From contig NZ_PNCI01000029.1 in NCBI RefSeq assembly GCF_005887095.1, positions 42,235 through 106,234 of the forward strand: 64,000 nucleotides of DNA, in the 5' to 3' direction. The DNA comes from Pseudoalteromonas rubra. GTDB lineage: Bacteria > Pseudomonadota > Gammaproteobacteria > Enterobacterales > Alteromonadaceae. Numbering within the stretch: position 1 is the first letter of the stretch; every line of letters begins with the position of its first letter. This document shows, piece by piece, positions 19,296-32,913 of this stretch. Below the pieces are notes generated by a model that had not been told where the DNA came from, did not search any database, and saw nothing but the letters and a program-made list of their open reading frames with translations. The position numbers were made by a program, and so were the translations under genes.

Positions 19296-20435
19296 TCAGA
19301 AAAAAGTGAGATCGTCGACTGTATCGTCGCCCTTGTCATTCCTGGCATTGCCACTTTTAGCCGCCAGAATATGCCTTTGCTCTCGTGTTGCAGCTGTGCG
19401 CGATAACGCGTCACTGATCCTTTCATGATTGAATCGGGCGTTGGCACTGCTGCGACGCTGCGCGATAAACTCATCCAATTCTCGCGTCATAATATCCAGG
19501 GCAATCGTAACGCTGTCCTGGATCTGATCGACACGGTCCTGAAATTGTAAATCAACCAGTATTTCAGAGATTTTCTGCCGATTGTCCTCATTTGAGGTTT
19601 GCAGTACCTGCGCTTGTTGCTCTACGTTTTGTGATAAGGTGAGCCAGGTATCAATCACTTCATTAATTTGTTGCTGATATCTGTCAGTCAGGGCCTGGCG
19701 CTCTTCGAGCTCGCTTTCCATCATGGTCATAGAGCTTTGCATTGCCTGGGCAATAGTTTCGACCATCTTATTGATCTTAACCCCTGTCTCGCCGCTTGAA
19801 TTAGCAAGCGCGCGCACCTCATCAGCAACAACCGCAAAGCCACGGCCATTGTCTCCGGCACGGGCGGCTTCAATCGAGGCATTGAGTGCCAGTAAATTGG
19901 TTTGCTCAGCAATTTTAGCGACGTCAATTGACATGGCCTGTAACTCTTTACTTTGCTCTACCATGGTTTTAAAGGTTTCTGTTCTTTGTTGCTGGCTGAC
20001 GTTGGACTGTTCGAGATACGCGAGGATCTGAGTAAGTTGTTCACGGCTGTGCTGCGCTGTTTGCTGCAGGCTGTTAGCGCTGCTATCGTCCAGACTGCTG
20101 AGCGTTGAGCTTATATTGCTGACAAGCTGTGAAAATTCAGCGGACATATTATCGACGGCTTGCTTGGTTTGCTCACGGGCACTGTTAATCTGATCTCTCA
20201 GCTGAGGGGTAATGGTATGGCCAAGTTGTTCAAGGCAAGTCAGGTCGCTGTGTTGTCCATCTGAATTAGCCGATACGACAAGATCATCTGTGGGCGTTTG
20301 TGTTTGAGCTATACGATGGAGGATAAACAGCCCCAAGCCAGATAAGCCAGTCACAACCAGAGCAAAACCCCAGCCTGCCCCATACCAGGTGATGGCAAAA
20401 ATCATGAACTGAATTGCGATGGAAAGCGGAAGCAT
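19296..20435 (-). CDS. Methyl-accepting chemotaxis protein without periplasmic sensor
   Basis: A 379-residue receptor-like protein that opens the chemosensory operon. Two closely spaced N-terminal hydrophobic segments (about residues 3-19 and 22-40) anchor it in the membrane with almost no periplasmic loop. The rest is coiled coil with the conserved signalling tip ([33 protein letters not shown]). There is no HAMP. A C-terminal segment [17 protein letters not shown] is a motif I associate with this type of receptor. The lack of an external domain suggests intracellular or membrane-state sensing. The ATG at 20435 has GGAG 5 bp upstream. Confidence 0.9.
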   Translation of the reverse strand: MLPLSIAIQFMIFAITWYGAGWGFALVVTGLSGLGLFILHRIAQTQTPTDDLVVSANSDGQHSDLTCLEQLGHTITPQLRDQINSAREQTKQAVDNMSAEFSQLVSNISSTLSSLDDSSANSLQQTAQHSREQLTQILAYLEQSNVSQQQRTETFKTMVEQSKELQAMSIDVAKIAEQTNLLALNASIEAARAGDNGRGFAVVADEVRALANSSGETGVKINKMVETIAQAMQSSMTMMESELEERQALTDRYQQQINEVIDTWLTLSQNVEQQAQVLQTSNEDNRQKISEILVDLQFQDRVDQIQDSVTIALDIMTRELDEFIAQRRSSANARFNHERISDALSRTAATREQRHILAAKSGNARNDKGDDTVDDLTFF

Positions 20436-20617
20436 ATTGGCTCCACTGTGGCCACTGAAATAGTTCTTTAATACTAGTCAAGTCCATTTATTGTGCAAAT
20501 GCTAATAATCACTCATCACCAAGCACAAGTCGCGCTCTGATTGAACGCCGAGGCAGCGCTTGCATCCGTTGGGCATAAGCCCTAAAGTAGGGGGAAAACG
20601 ACAATGAAGTAAACAGA

Positions 20618-21049
20618 ATGAATAAACAAGATACACCATTAAGTAATGAGCAACAGCAATTGCTTGCCCAATGGCAACAGACATCTTTGCAGGCAGCACA
20701 AAAATACCTGGCAGAAAAAGGTATACTGGGTTTGAATATTCTGGCGAAAGAGTCACGTATTCTGCCGCCAATTTGTGGTATATGGAAAGTTAAAGATAAT
20801 TTAGGTAAAGGGTATTGGGTGATATCAGGTAAAGTCCCCACTGACGCTATGCCAGTGAGTGGCGCAGCAGACGCTCGCGCAGCACTCAAGCACTTTTCCT
20901 ATCAGTGGCAACTCAAAGCGGATAAAATCCTAGCGGCGGAGCGCCCTGAGCAAGCCCAAGCAGAATATGCCAACATTTTGATTAAGCATGCGCATGGTTT
21001 ATACGATCTGGCAAGCAAGGATCAAATCTGGCCTAATGCAGCATCGTAA
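20618..21049 (+). CDS. DUF4826-like conserved hypothetical protein
   Basis: A 143-residue soluble protein without signal peptide or membrane helix. It begins with a helical glutamine-rich stretch and contains ILPPICGIWKVKD and GYWVISGKVPTDAMP, which I associate with the DUF4826 family of Alteromonadales. No catalytic motif is visible and the function is unknown. It diverges from the chemosensory operon. Its last 17 bp overlap the 3' end of the convergent GNAT gene, an unusual but plausible arrangement since both frames look coding. Confidence 0.75.
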   Translation: MNKQDTPLSNEQQQLLAQWQQTSLQAAQKYLAEKGILGLNILAKESRILPPICGIWKVKDNLGKGYWVISGKVPTDAMPVSGAADARAALKHFSYQWQLKADKILAAERPEQAQAEYANILIKHAHGLYDLASKDQIWPNAAS

Positions 21050-21491
21050 AAGGCTCGCAATTCATTTCTTTCACCGGGCATTTCATACGCTGTCTTGGAA
21101 TGCCTGCCTCCATAAATACGCTGCCTTGTTTAGAAAAGCCCGACTTCAGAAACGTTGGCACTTCATCCAGGATGCACTGCACAAACACATTCTCGTAGCC
21201 TTTCTGTTCAGCCAGAATGCTCAAAAAGCCAATTAAAGACTGGTAGGCCTCGCGATTTCGGTGCGCCCGAACAATCGCAATCCGACTTATCAAGCCATCA
21301 CAGCATAGCCTGCCTGTTCCGATAGGGCACTGATTTTCGTCCCGCACCAGCACATGCTCTGCGGTTTTGTCGTGTTGATCAAATTCAACTTCTTTAGGTA
21401 GATGAAGCTCGTAAACAAAGACGCGTTCACGGATTTGGCGCAGTTGTCCCTGAGTTTTTTGCCAACTCACTCTATCGACGTGGTAATTCAT
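21033..21491 (-). CDS. GNAT-family N-acetyltransferase
   Basis: A 152-residue protein with the GNAT fold of the ElaA/YjcF-like group: N-terminal RQIRERVFVYELHLPKEVEFDQHD, the strand GTGRLCCDGLISRIAIVRAHRNR holding a modified acetyl-CoA segment, and a C-terminal FLKSGFSKQGSVFMEAGIPRQRM. The pyrophosphate loop is less glycine-rich than in canonical members. It transfers acetyl groups from acetyl-CoA to an unknown amine. The ATG at 21491 has GAGG 5 bp upstream. Its last 17 bp overlap the convergent DUF4826-like gene. Confidence 0.8.
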   Translation of the reverse strand: MNYHVDRVSWQKTQGQLRQIRERVFVYELHLPKEVEFDQHDKTAEHVLVRDENQCPIGTGRLCCDGLISRIAIVRAHRNREAYQSLIGFLSILAEQKGYENVFVQCILDEVPTFLKSGFSKQGSVFMEAGIPRQRMKCPVKEMNCEPFTMLH

Positions 21492-21613
21492 GATTGCCTC
21501 GCATCAAACATCATAATCACGCCTGACCAAGGGACCAGCCTGTGCTCTTTATTATTAAGGCACCGAACTGGTCGATGCCCTTTATTGTGTGACTAACCCT
21601 TAGATTCAGGTAA

Positions 21614-22768
21614 TTACACCCAGTCCTCAATGTAAAAGGACCCATCGTTAATAAGCGTAGTTAAAGTTTGTTTAAATTCCAAACATTCAATTGCGCTCAA
21701 TAATGAGGAGATAGGAGTAGTTGCCTGATCTGTCAGCTGTTTCACCGCTGGTAAGACCTCAAGAGGAAGGGTAAAGTTTTGCCCATTTACGCTCAGTATC
21801 ACAATTTGTGTCGTTACTTGATACAGTGCCCTGACCCCACCTGATCGCACCAGTACATCATCAGGTGAAATATCCTCCAGTAAAGCATCAGCGGTCAGTG
21901 GCGGATCCAGCGGTGCCAGGTCCATCTCGTGCTTAGGTTCACTCAAAGTACGGCCGAGCCATTCATCGAATATGTCACTGTCATGAAGCACTGATTCAAG
22001 CATACTGCGGATCTTACCTTTATCCTGGCTACTGATCTCGCCCAAAGAGTCACGCAACGTCAGATCCGGGTCACTGTACCGAGTTGAGCCGAGCTCGGAG
22101 TCTATCAGATGGTCTGCGAGACTGGAGAGCAGATCTCTTTGATCCGGCGCTCTGAAACCCACAGAATAGTTCATTGCATTCTCAACAGCATAGCCTTCGT
22201 GAGGGCAGCCAGGCGGAATATACAAAATATCTCCAGGCTCTAACTCTGCGTCTATGACAGCTTCGAACTGTTCTACCTGCAACAAACTCTTGTTTTGAGC
22301 AAATTGCTTCAGGCTTGCATCGGGCATACCGACACGCCAGCGTCGTTTGCCCTGACCCTGAATAATAAAGACATCGTACTGGTCGAGGTGCGGACCAACA
22401 CCGCCCCCGGGCGTTGAAAAACTGATCATTAAGTCATCAATTCGCCAGTTTGGAATAAACCGAAAGGGCTCAAGTAAAGTCGCCGCCTGAGGATGCCAAT
22501 GGTCAACCGCTTGTACCAGTAAAGTACTGTGTTGCTCGGTAAGTAAAGTGAAATCTTCAAACGGACCATGATGTGCATCCCAGTGATTGTCATGATTAGT
22601 GACAATACGCGACTCTATGTTTTCTTCCATTGCCAGACCGGCCAGCTCTTCTGGCGATAGGGGGTCGCTGAAATCCTTAAAGCCATGTTTGATAAGCAGC
22701 GGTTTTTTTTGCCAATACTGAGTAAGGAAAGCTGCCTCGGTGAGGGCATTGAGAGATAGCTGATACAT
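21614..22768 (-). CDS. roxA: Ribosomal protein uL16 arginine hydroxylase (JmjC/cupin oxygenase)
   Basis: About 384 residues, a RoxA/YcfD-type 2-oxoglutarate and Fe(II) dependent oxygenase that hydroxylates an arginine of ribosomal protein L16. The JmjC fold shows the iron ligands in GPHLDQYDVF (HxD) and the distal His in PPGCPHEGYAVENAMNYSVGFR. A C-terminal winged-helix dimerisation region follows. The start at 22768 (MYQLSLNALTEAAF) is preferred because GGAG sits 6 bp upstream; a TTG at 22780 is less likely. A purB terminator separates it from the upstream operon. Confidence 0.9.
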   Translation of the reverse strand: MYQLSLNALTEAAFLTQYWQKKPLLIKHGFKDFSDPLSPEELAGLAMEENIESRIVTNHDNHWDAHHGPFEDFTLLTEQHSTLLVQAVDHWHPQAATLLEPFRFIPNWRIDDLMISFSTPGGGVGPHLDQYDVFIIQGQGKRRWRVGMPDASLKQFAQNKSLLQVEQFEAVIDAELEPGDILYIPPGCPHEGYAVENAMNYSVGFRAPDQRDLLSSLADHLIDSELGSTRYSDPDLTLRDSLGEISSQDKGKIRSMLESVLHDSDIFDEWLGRTLSEPKHEMDLAPLDPPLTADALLEDISPDDVLVRSGGVRALYQVTTQIVILSVNGQNFTLPLEVLPAVKQLTDQATTPISSLLSAIECLEFKQTLTTLINDGSFYIEDWV

Positions 22769-22781
22769 AAAGGGCTCCAAT

Positions 22782-22820
22782 AAAAAAGCGAAAGTTCGGC
22801 ACTGCGCCGCAACTTTCGCT
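22782..22820 (-). terminator. Intrinsic terminator of purB
   Basis: A stem of about 14 bp with one bulge (22787-22800 with 22806-22820) is followed on the minus strand by a T-rich tract at 22781-22787. It lies 29 bp after the purB stop and 14 bp upstream of the roxA start. Confidence 0.8.
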
Positions 22821-22848
22821 TCTCAGATTTAGGTGAGATTAACTCAGT

Positions 22849-24231
<1,383 letters not shown>

Positions 24232-24254
24232 CTAATTGGTTTTTTGAACGATAT

Positions 24255-24857
24255 TTAAATATAACTTTGTGCAGCAGCGATGATTTTCTTCTTTGCAAAG
24301 AAGAACTGACGACGCTTACCTCCAAGCTGACGCCACAGCACTGCACTGCGGATCCCGGCCAACAGCAGGGCCCGGATCTGATGTTGTACATGAGATTGTT
24401 TAAGTAACTCGGGTTTACCAAAAATTTGAATCTTCGGTCCAACCGGACTCACTACCTGGCTGTAAATATCCGCAAGTGCCCCAACGATTTGCTCATCAAC
24501 AATGTCGAAATGCTGCAACTGTCTGTCGAGCTGTTCGATGCGTTTGCCAAGTTCAGCCATGGCTTTGCTGTTGGCAGACAAAGCACGTTCCAGCTGCATC
24601 AGGCTGCCCACATATTTGACCATTTCTACATCTTTTTCGCCCTGAGCACTCAGCTGGTCCACCAAAGCACGGCAACCTTGCTTTACCGCGCCCGGGTCTT
24701 CGTAGACATCCTGTGGATTTTTTGGCGAAGTGATAGTGATGCTTCTTAATAAACTGGCTGTTTCATGGCCGTTAAAGGTGCCGTAGCGGGCACATTTTTG
24801 CACTAATTTTGCAACCTGGCACATGGCTGCCAATGGGATCACGACGTCTCGTTGCAT
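24255..24857 (-). CDS. hflD: High frequency lysogenization protein HflD homologue
   Basis: A 200-residue mainly helical protein of the HflD/YcfC family, a peripheral membrane protein. In E. coli it binds the lambda CII activator; its normal cellular role is unclear. Identification rests on the family-typical N-terminus (AAMCQVAKLVQKCARYG), the central LMQLERALSANSKAM segment and the C-terminal ALLLAGIRSAVLWRQLGGKR, plus its place between mnmA and purB. Its ATG overlaps the mnmA stop by 1 nt. Confidence 0.93.
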   Translation of the reverse strand: MQRDVVIPLAAMCQVAKLVQKCARYGTFNGHETASLLRSITITSPKNPQDVYEDPGAVKQGCRALVDQLSAQGEKDVEMVKYVGSLMQLERALSANSKAMAELGKRIEQLDRQLQHFDIVDEQIVGALADIYSQVVSPVGPKIQIFGKPELLKQSHVQHQIRALLLAGIRSAVLWRQLGGKRRQFFFAKKKIIAAAQSYI

Positions 24858-25957
24858 TACTTGATCACCGATTCAATGATACCACCGCCAAGACACACAT
24901 CGTCCTGATAAAATACCGCAGATTGGCCTGGGGTCACGGCCTTTTGTGGTTCATCGAATAACACCCGGGCCATGCCGTCCTGACCAACGAGTAATGTACA
25001 AGGAATGTCTTCCTGGCGATAACGGGTTTTAACTGTGCATCGGGTAGTACCTTGTGGACCGACACGGTCGACCCAGTGAAGTTGATTCGCATTGAGGCCA
25101 TTGCTGAACAGGCGAGGGTGGTTTTTGCCTTGTCCAACGACCAGTACATTGCGCTCCACGTCTTTATCGACAACATACCAGGGCTCGCCGGAGCCTTCTT
25201 TCATGCCACCGATCAACAGGCCTTTACGCTGGCCAAGTGTGTGGTACATCAGGCCTTCGTGCTCACCAACATGGTTGCCTTCGCTGTCCTCAATTTTACC
25301 AGGTTGAGCCGGCAAGAATTTTTGCAGGAAGTCTTTGAACTTGCGCTCACCGATAAAGCAAATGCCTGTACTGTCTTTCTTATCATGCGTGATCAAATCT
25401 TGCTCTTCTGCAATACGGCGCACTTCCGGCTTTTCAATGTTGCCTACCGGGAACAGGGTTTGGGCTACGTGCTCATGGCTGAGTGTATACAGGAAGTAAC
25501 TCTGATCTTTGTTATTGTCCAGGCCGCGTAACATGGCAAACTTGCCATCACGTTCCTCACGGCGCACGTAGTGGCCCGTTGCGATATAATCGGCACCCAG
25601 TGCCTCTGCAGCAAACTCAAGAAAAGCTTTAAATTTGATCTCTTTGTTGCACATGATATCCGGGTTGGGTGTGCGGCCAGCCTTGTATTCGGCTAAAAAG
25701 TACTCAAATACGTTGTCCCAGTATTCTGCAGCAAAATTGACAGTGTGTAGCTCGATGCCCAGTTTGTCGCAGACAGCCTGAGCATCTTTCAAATCTTCAG
25801 CAGCGGCACAGTATTCGTCATTGTCGTCTTCTTCCCAGTTCTTCATGAACAGGCCTTCAACCTGATACCCCTGCTGTTTTAGCAGGTAGGCAGAAACGGA
25901 GGAATCTACGCCGCCGGACATACCGACGATGACTTTAATTTGACTGTTATCGCTCAT
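24857..25957 (-). CDS. mnmA: tRNA-specific 2-thiouridylase MnmA
   Basis: A 366-residue enzyme that forms 2-thiouridine at wobble position 34 of tRNA for Lys, Glu and Gln, taking sulfur from the IscS/Tus relay. The N-type ATP pyrophosphatase loop [15 protein letters not shown], the catalytic cysteine in [12 protein letters not shown] and the second in [13 protein letters not shown] are present. Length fits the family. It is followed by hflD with a 1-nt overlap. In E. coli nudJ separates rluE from mnmA; here no nudJ lies between them. Confidence 0.97.
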   Translation of the reverse strand: MSDNSQIKVIVGMSGGVDSSVSAYLLKQQGYQVEGLFMKNWEEDDNDEYCAAAEDLKDAQAVCDKLGIELHTVNFAAEYWDNVFEYFLAEYKAGRTPNPDIMCNKEIKFKAFLEFAAEALGADYIATGHYVRREERDGKFAMLRGLDNNKDQSYFLYTLSHEHVAQTLFPVGNIEKPEVRRIAEEQDLITHDKKDSTGICFIGERKFKDFLQKFLPAQPGKIEDSEGNHVGEHEGLMYHTLGQRKGLLIGGMKEGSGEPWYVVDKDVERNVLVVGQGKNHPRLFSNGLNANQLHWVDRVGPQGTTRCTVKTRYRQEDIPCTLLVGQDGMARVLFDEPQKAVTPGQSAVFYQDDVCLGGGIIESVIK

Positions 25958-26064
25958 AAACTCGCTGTGTATTTTGATTACAAAAAAGTGAGCTGCATTA
26001 TAGCATGTAAATCAAGGTGCCCGGAAGTCGCGGTTTGATTAATCCCAAGTTTTTCGCGGTGGGG

Positions 26065-26724
26065 TTATTTTGCCTTCACCACCTGATATTGACCGTTATC
26101 AATCCCATCCAGGGTATAGGGTCCGATCCGGTAACGTATTAGTCTCAGTGTGGGGTGGCCGACATGCGCTGTCATACGCCGAACCTGACGGTTACGGCCC
26201 TCAGATATGGTAATTTCAAGCCAGCTGGTGGGAATGTTTTTACGTTCACGAATAGGCGGATTACGTGGCCAAACGCCTGGTGCTGTGATCAGGTTAACCT
26301 TGGCGGGTCGGGTAGGACCATCTTTGAGGACGACGCCATCACGCAGTGCCTGCAAGGCAGCTTGGTCTGGCTCGCCCTCTATCTGGACCCAGTAGGTCTT
26401 GTCGGTTTTTTTACCCGGTTCAGTCAGCTTATGCTGTAAGCGGCCGCAATTGGTGAGCAATAGCAGACCCTCGCTATCACGGTCAAGCCTGCCAGCAGCG
26501 TATACGCCTTTTATATCAACAAAGTCAGCGAGTGTCTGACGGTTTTTATCGTCTGTAAACTGGCACAGAACATCAAAAGGCTTATTAAACAGCACCACCT
26601 TCACCTGATCCGGCGAAACCCTCGGCTTGGCTGTACGTTTAGGGCCTGGGCGTTGGTTGACCGGACGCTTAGCAGAGGTGCGGTTAGGTGTATGTGGTCG
26701 GTTTTTTTGGCGCGGTGCGGGCAT
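26065..26724 (-). CDS. rluE: 23S rRNA pseudouridine(2457) synthase RluE
   Basis: A 219-residue RsuA/RluB/E/F-type pseudouridine synthase. It modifies U2457 of 23S rRNA. It has the catalytic aspartate motif [15 protein letters not shown] and the C-terminal [23 protein letters not shown]; an S4 domain is absent, as in RluE. The basic N-terminal tail is rich in Pro, Arg and Lys. The frame is open to 26805, but the region from 26783 to 26814 is the icd terminator, so the start at 26724 ([12 protein letters not shown]) is preferred and gives E. coli-like length. No clear Shine-Dalgarno is seen before it. Confidence 0.9.
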   Translation of the reverse strand: MPAPRQKNRPHTPNRTSAKRPVNQRPGPKRTAKPRVSPDQVKVVLFNKPFDVLCQFTDDKNRQTLADFVDIKGVYAAGRLDRDSEGLLLLTNCGRLQHKLTEPGKKTDKTYWVQIEGEPDQAALQALRDGVVLKDGPTRPAKVNLITAPGVWPRNPPIRERKNIPTSWLEITISEGRNRQVRRMTAHVGHPTLRLIRYRIGPYTLDGIDNGQYQVVKAK

Positions 26725-26782
26725 GGTTAGATGTTTAGCTAGTGGAGCGATGGCGCGAGTGTAGCAAAGATTGAAGCCAAAT

Positions 26783-26814
26783 AAAAAAGGTGGCTGTTGA
26801 GCCACCTTTTTTTT
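26783..26814 (-). terminator. Intrinsic terminator of icd
   Basis: A perfect 13-bp stem (26783-26795 with 26800-26812) and GTTG loop, flanked by A and T runs on either side, lies 14 bp past the icd stop. It makes the longer rluE frame above 26724 unlikely to be coding. Confidence 0.88.
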
Positions 26815-26827
26815 GTTGAATGGCGCG

Positions 26828-29458
<2,631 letters not shown>

Positions 29459-29677
29459 CTACACGACTTCGTCCGCAAGCGGCGCGATGTTGGTAGCGTG
29501 CAGGCCTTTGGGACCTTCTTGCAGATCGAATGTTACATCCTGACCAGCTTTAAGCGTTTTGTATCCATCCATTACAATCGTGGAGTAATGGGCAAAGATA
29601 TCTTCCTCGCTGCCGTCTTCTACGATGAAACCAAACCCTTTGGCGTTGTTGAACCATTTGACTTTTCCGCAAGCCAT
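29459..29677 (-). CDS. cspD: Cold-shock-domain protein, CspD type
   Basis: A 72-residue single cold-shock domain that binds single-stranded nucleic acid. RNP1 (KGFGFI) and RNP2 (DIFAHYST) are visible, and the D-type features match E. coli CspD, including the divergent position next to clpS-clpA. In E. coli CspD is a stationary-phase inhibitor of replication; that role here is inferred from homology and synteny. Confidence 0.92.
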   Translation of the reverse strand: MACGKVKWFNNAKGFGFIVEDGSEEDIFAHYSTIVMDGYKTLKAGQDVTFDLQEGPKGLHATNIAPLADEVV

Positions 29678-29883
29678 ACTTCTACATCCTTCTATAAGTT
29701 GACTAAATTAAGTTAATCTAACCTTTGAAATTTGCTAAGCTGCCCATATGATGATTATGTCCAGCTAGGTAAAGACTGTAGTTTATTTGGCCAGACAGTC
29801 AAGTTTTTAAAGCGATTTTTTAACAATTTATTTATTTTTCAATTCAAGTTGCTTGAGTTGATAAGACAAGACTATATTTTATT

Positions 29884-30201
29884 ATGACTGGGACAAACGA
29901 ATCTGGTGTGGTTGACGCGGTACGCGACGAACAGAAGCAAAAGTTACAACCGCCGCGCAAGTACAAAGTGATTTTAAACAATGATGATTACACACCTATG
30001 GACTTTGTCATTGAAGTTTTGATGACATTTTTCAGTATGGATAGCGAAAGAGCAACTGATGTGATGTTAAAAGTACATCACGAGGGAAAAGCGGTATGTG
30101 GACTGTATCCTGCCGACATTGCCCATACAAAGGCTGAGCAGGTAAATCGATATGCTCGGGATCACGAGCACCCGCTGCTCTGTAGTTGTGAGCAGGAATG
30201 A
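29884..30201 (+). CDS. clpS: ATP-dependent Clp protease adaptor ClpS
   Basis: A 105-residue N-recognin that binds proteins with bulky hydrophobic N-terminal residues and delivers them to ClpAP. The N-degron pocket motif [17 protein letters not shown] and the ClpA-binding [21 protein letters not shown] are both present, after a flexible N-terminal tail of about 25 residues that ClpS needs for delivery. It is followed 28 bp later by clpA. With aat and bpt nearby, the substrate-making and substrate-reading halves of the N-degron pathway are in one locus. Confidence 0.97.
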   Translation: MTGTNESGVVDAVRDEQKQKLQPPRKYKVILNNDDYTPMDFVIEVLMTFFSMDSERATDVMLKVHHEGKAVCGLYPADIAHTKAEQVNRYARDHEHPLLCSCEQE

Positions 30202-30229
30202 CCTTATATATTCTCGTTGGGGGTTGCCA

Positions 30230-32497
30230 ATGCTAAATAAAGACTTAGAAATTACTCTGAATACCGCGTTTCGTGAGGCGAGAAATCGTCGCCACGAATT
30301 TATGACGGTAGAACACTTACTGCTCGCATTGATTGATAACCCCTCTGCCAGTGAAGCACTTAATGCGTGTGGCGTTGAAACAGAGGGGCTAAAACGGGAG
30401 TTATCAGAATTTATTGATGAGACAACTCCTGTCATTCCAGATTTAGAAGAAGACCGTGAAACGCAGCCGACACTTGGCTTTCAGCGAGTACTGCAAAGGG
30501 CGGTTTTTCATGTGCAATCCTCTGGTCGCAATGAAGTGACAGGAGTAAACGTGTTAGTGGCTATTTTCTCTGAGCAGGAAAGTCAGGCTGTTTACCTTCT
30601 TAAAAAGGCCGATGTAAGTCGGCTGGATATCGTTAACTATATTAGCCACGGCATTTCAAAGTCGGATGACGAGGTTGAGCCTGAAGATAACGAAGAAATG
30701 CATGAAGAAAACCACGAAACGGCGTCTGAGGAAAAGACGAAACTGGAAAACTTCACTGCCAATCTGAATGTGCTAGCAAAAGCGGGACAAATAGATCCAT
30801 TAGTTGGTCGCGATCAGGAAGTTGAGCGGACCATTCAGGTTTTGTGTCGCAGAAAGAAAAACAACCCACTGTTGGTGGGGGAAGCCGGTGTTGGTAAAAC
30901 AGCCATTGCTGAAGGCCTGGCTTATCGTATTGTGAATGAGCTGGTGCCTGATGTAATAGCCGATGCCGTAGTGTATTCGCTGGACATGGGCGCTTTGCTT
31001 GCCGGTACTAAGTATCGGGGCGACTTTGAGAAACGTTTTAAAGCATTGTTGAAAGAGCTACAGGCAAAGCCAAACGCCATTTTATTCATTGATGAAATCC
31101 ATACCATCATAGGTGCCGGTGCTGCGTCGGGTGGTGTTATGGATGCCTCTAATCTGATTAAACCTCTGCTATCAAGCGGTCAGCTGCGTTGCCTGGGGTC
31201 GACAACTTATTCTGAGTTCAAAAACATTTTTGAAAAAGATCGTGCCCTGGTGCGTCGATTCCAGAAAATTGACATTGTAGAACCTAGCGTTGCCGATACA
31301 GCCAAAATTCTCAGCGGCCTGAAAGAGCGTTACGAGGAACACCATGGTATACGCTATACACAAAAAGCGTTGAAGGCTGCGGCTGAGCTGAGCGCAAAAT
31401 ACATTAATGAACGTCATTTGCCTGACAAAGCCATTGACGTGATTGATGAAGCGGGGGCTAATCAGCGTCTGTTGCCTGCTTCACGTCGTAAAAAGACCAT
31501 TGGGGTGTCGGATATTGAGCAGATAGTGTCTAAAATTGCACGTATTCCTCAGCAAAATGTGTCTTCGAGCGACAAAGAAGTGCTCAAAAATCTTGATCGT
31601 AACCTCAAAATGCTGGTTTTCGGTCAGGACGAATCTATCGATGCATTAACCTCAGCAATCCGGCTGTCACGTTCCGGTCTGGGTAGCGAGGATAAGCCAA
31701 TTGGGTCGTTCTTGTTTGCTGGACCAACGGGGGTGGGCAAAACAGAGGTGACCAAACAGCTGGCGAAGTGTATGGGCATTGAGTTTGTGCGGTTTGATAT
31801 GTCTGAATACTCAGAGCGTCATGCCGTAAGCCGGCTGATAGGTGCGCCTCCCGGTTATGTAGGGTTTGAACAGGGTGGCTTGCTGACCGATGCAGTGATT
31901 AAACATCCTCACTCTGTGGTGTTGCTGGACGAAATTGAAAAGGCGCACCCGGACATCTACAACATTCTGTTGCAGGTCATGGACCATGGCACGCTAACGG
32001 ACAACAATGGTCGCAAGGCGGATTTTCGTAACGTGATAGTGGTGATGACGACTAACGCGGGTGTGCAGGAGACTGTGCGTCAGTCTATAGGCTTCCAGGA
32101 GCAAGATCATTCACACGATGCGCTGGTTGAGATCAATAAAGTATTCACCCCTGAGTTTAGAAACCGTTTAGACAATATCATTTGGTTTAACCACCTTGAG
32201 AAAGACGTTATCTTGCAGGTTGTTGATAAGTTTATTGTTGAATTACAAGCTCAGCTTGATAAGAAATCTGTGTGTCTTGATTTAACTAACGAAGCCAGAG
32301 ACTGGTTGGCAGATATAGGATATGACAAGTCGATGGGCGCACGTCCAATGGCCAGAGTGATTCAGGACAACCTTAAGAAGCCACTGGCAAACGAAATTTT
32401 GTTTGGTGAGCTGGTTGACGGAGGAACAGTCACTATCTCGGTCAAAGATAAAAAACTGGCATTTAAATTTGAATCCAGCGTGGCAGAGCCCGCCTAA
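30230..32497 (+). CDS. clpA: ATP-dependent Clp protease ATP-binding subunit ClpA
   Basis: A 755-residue AAA+ unfoldase of the ClpAP protease. It has the Clp N domain (1-145), an acidic linker rich in Glu and Asp (about 145-170), D1 with Walker A GEAGVGKT and Walker B ILFIDEIHT, and D2 with Walker A GPTGVGKT and Walker B VVLLDEIEKAHP. An IGF loop (QSIGFQEQ) docks ClpP. The frame is open to 30152, but the start at 30230 (MLNKDLEITLNTAFREA) aligns with the family and has a GGGGG element 6 bp upstream. clpP is not in the window. Confidence 0.97.
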   Translation: MLNKDLEITLNTAFREARNRRHEFMTVEHLLLALIDNPSASEALNACGVETEGLKRELSEFIDETTPVIPDLEEDRETQPTLGFQRVLQRAVFHVQSSGRNEVTGVNVLVAIFSEQESQAVYLLKKADVSRLDIVNYISHGISKSDDEVEPEDNEEMHEENHETASEEKTKLENFTANLNVLAKAGQIDPLVGRDQEVERTIQVLCRRKKNNPLLVGEAGVGKTAIAEGLAYRIVNELVPDVIADAVVYSLDMGALLAGTKYRGDFEKRFKALLKELQAKPNAILFIDEIHTIIGAGAASGGVMDASNLIKPLLSSGQLRCLGSTTYSEFKNIFEKDRALVRRFQKIDIVEPSVADTAKILSGLKERYEEHHGIRYTQKALKAAAELSAKYINERHLPDKAIDVIDEAGANQRLLPASRRKKTIGVSDIEQIVSKIARIPQQNVSSSDKEVLKNLDRNLKMLVFGQDESIDALTSAIRLSRSGLGSEDKPIGSFLFAGPTGVGKTEVTKQLAKCMGIEFVRFDMSEYSERHAVSRLIGAPPGYVGFEQGGLLTDAVIKHPHSVVLLDEIEKAHPDIYNILLQVMDHGTLTDNNGRKADFRNVIVVMTTNAGVQETVRQSIGFQEQDHSHDALVEINKVFTPEFRNRLDNIIWFNHLEKDVILQVVDKFIVELQAQLDKKSVCLDLTNEARDWLADIGYDKSMGARPMARVIQDNLKKPLANEILFGELVDGGTVTISVKDKKLAFKFESSVAEPA

Positions 32498-32511
32498 ATT
32501 GGAGCGAAGAC

Positions 32512-32547
32512 AACAAAAAGCCCGGCAGTCGCCGGGCTTTTTGTTTT
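32512..32547 (+). terminator. Intrinsic terminator of clpS-clpA
   Basis: A 15-bp stem (32512-32526 with 32531-32545) with AGTC loop and GC-rich core followed by T-rich sequence, 14 bp after the clpA stop. The stem is flanked by A and T runs, so it could also act on leftward infA transcription. Confidence 0.9.
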
Positions 32548-32603
32548 AATCGTCTCTTTGTACGACTTAGCCTGTCGCGGCAAGTGTACCTGAGCTGGGC
32601 GAA

Positions 32604-32849
<246 letters not shown>

Positions 32850-32913
32850 TTAACGGTGCAGATTTTGCCGAAAAGCGCGCGATAAGTAAAGGCGGGAGCG
32901 CGAATTTTGTAAT

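Noticed and set aside
26725..26805. N-terminal extension of RluE to an upstream start
   Set aside because: The extra codons overlap the icd terminator, and RluE homologues begin near the start at 26724.
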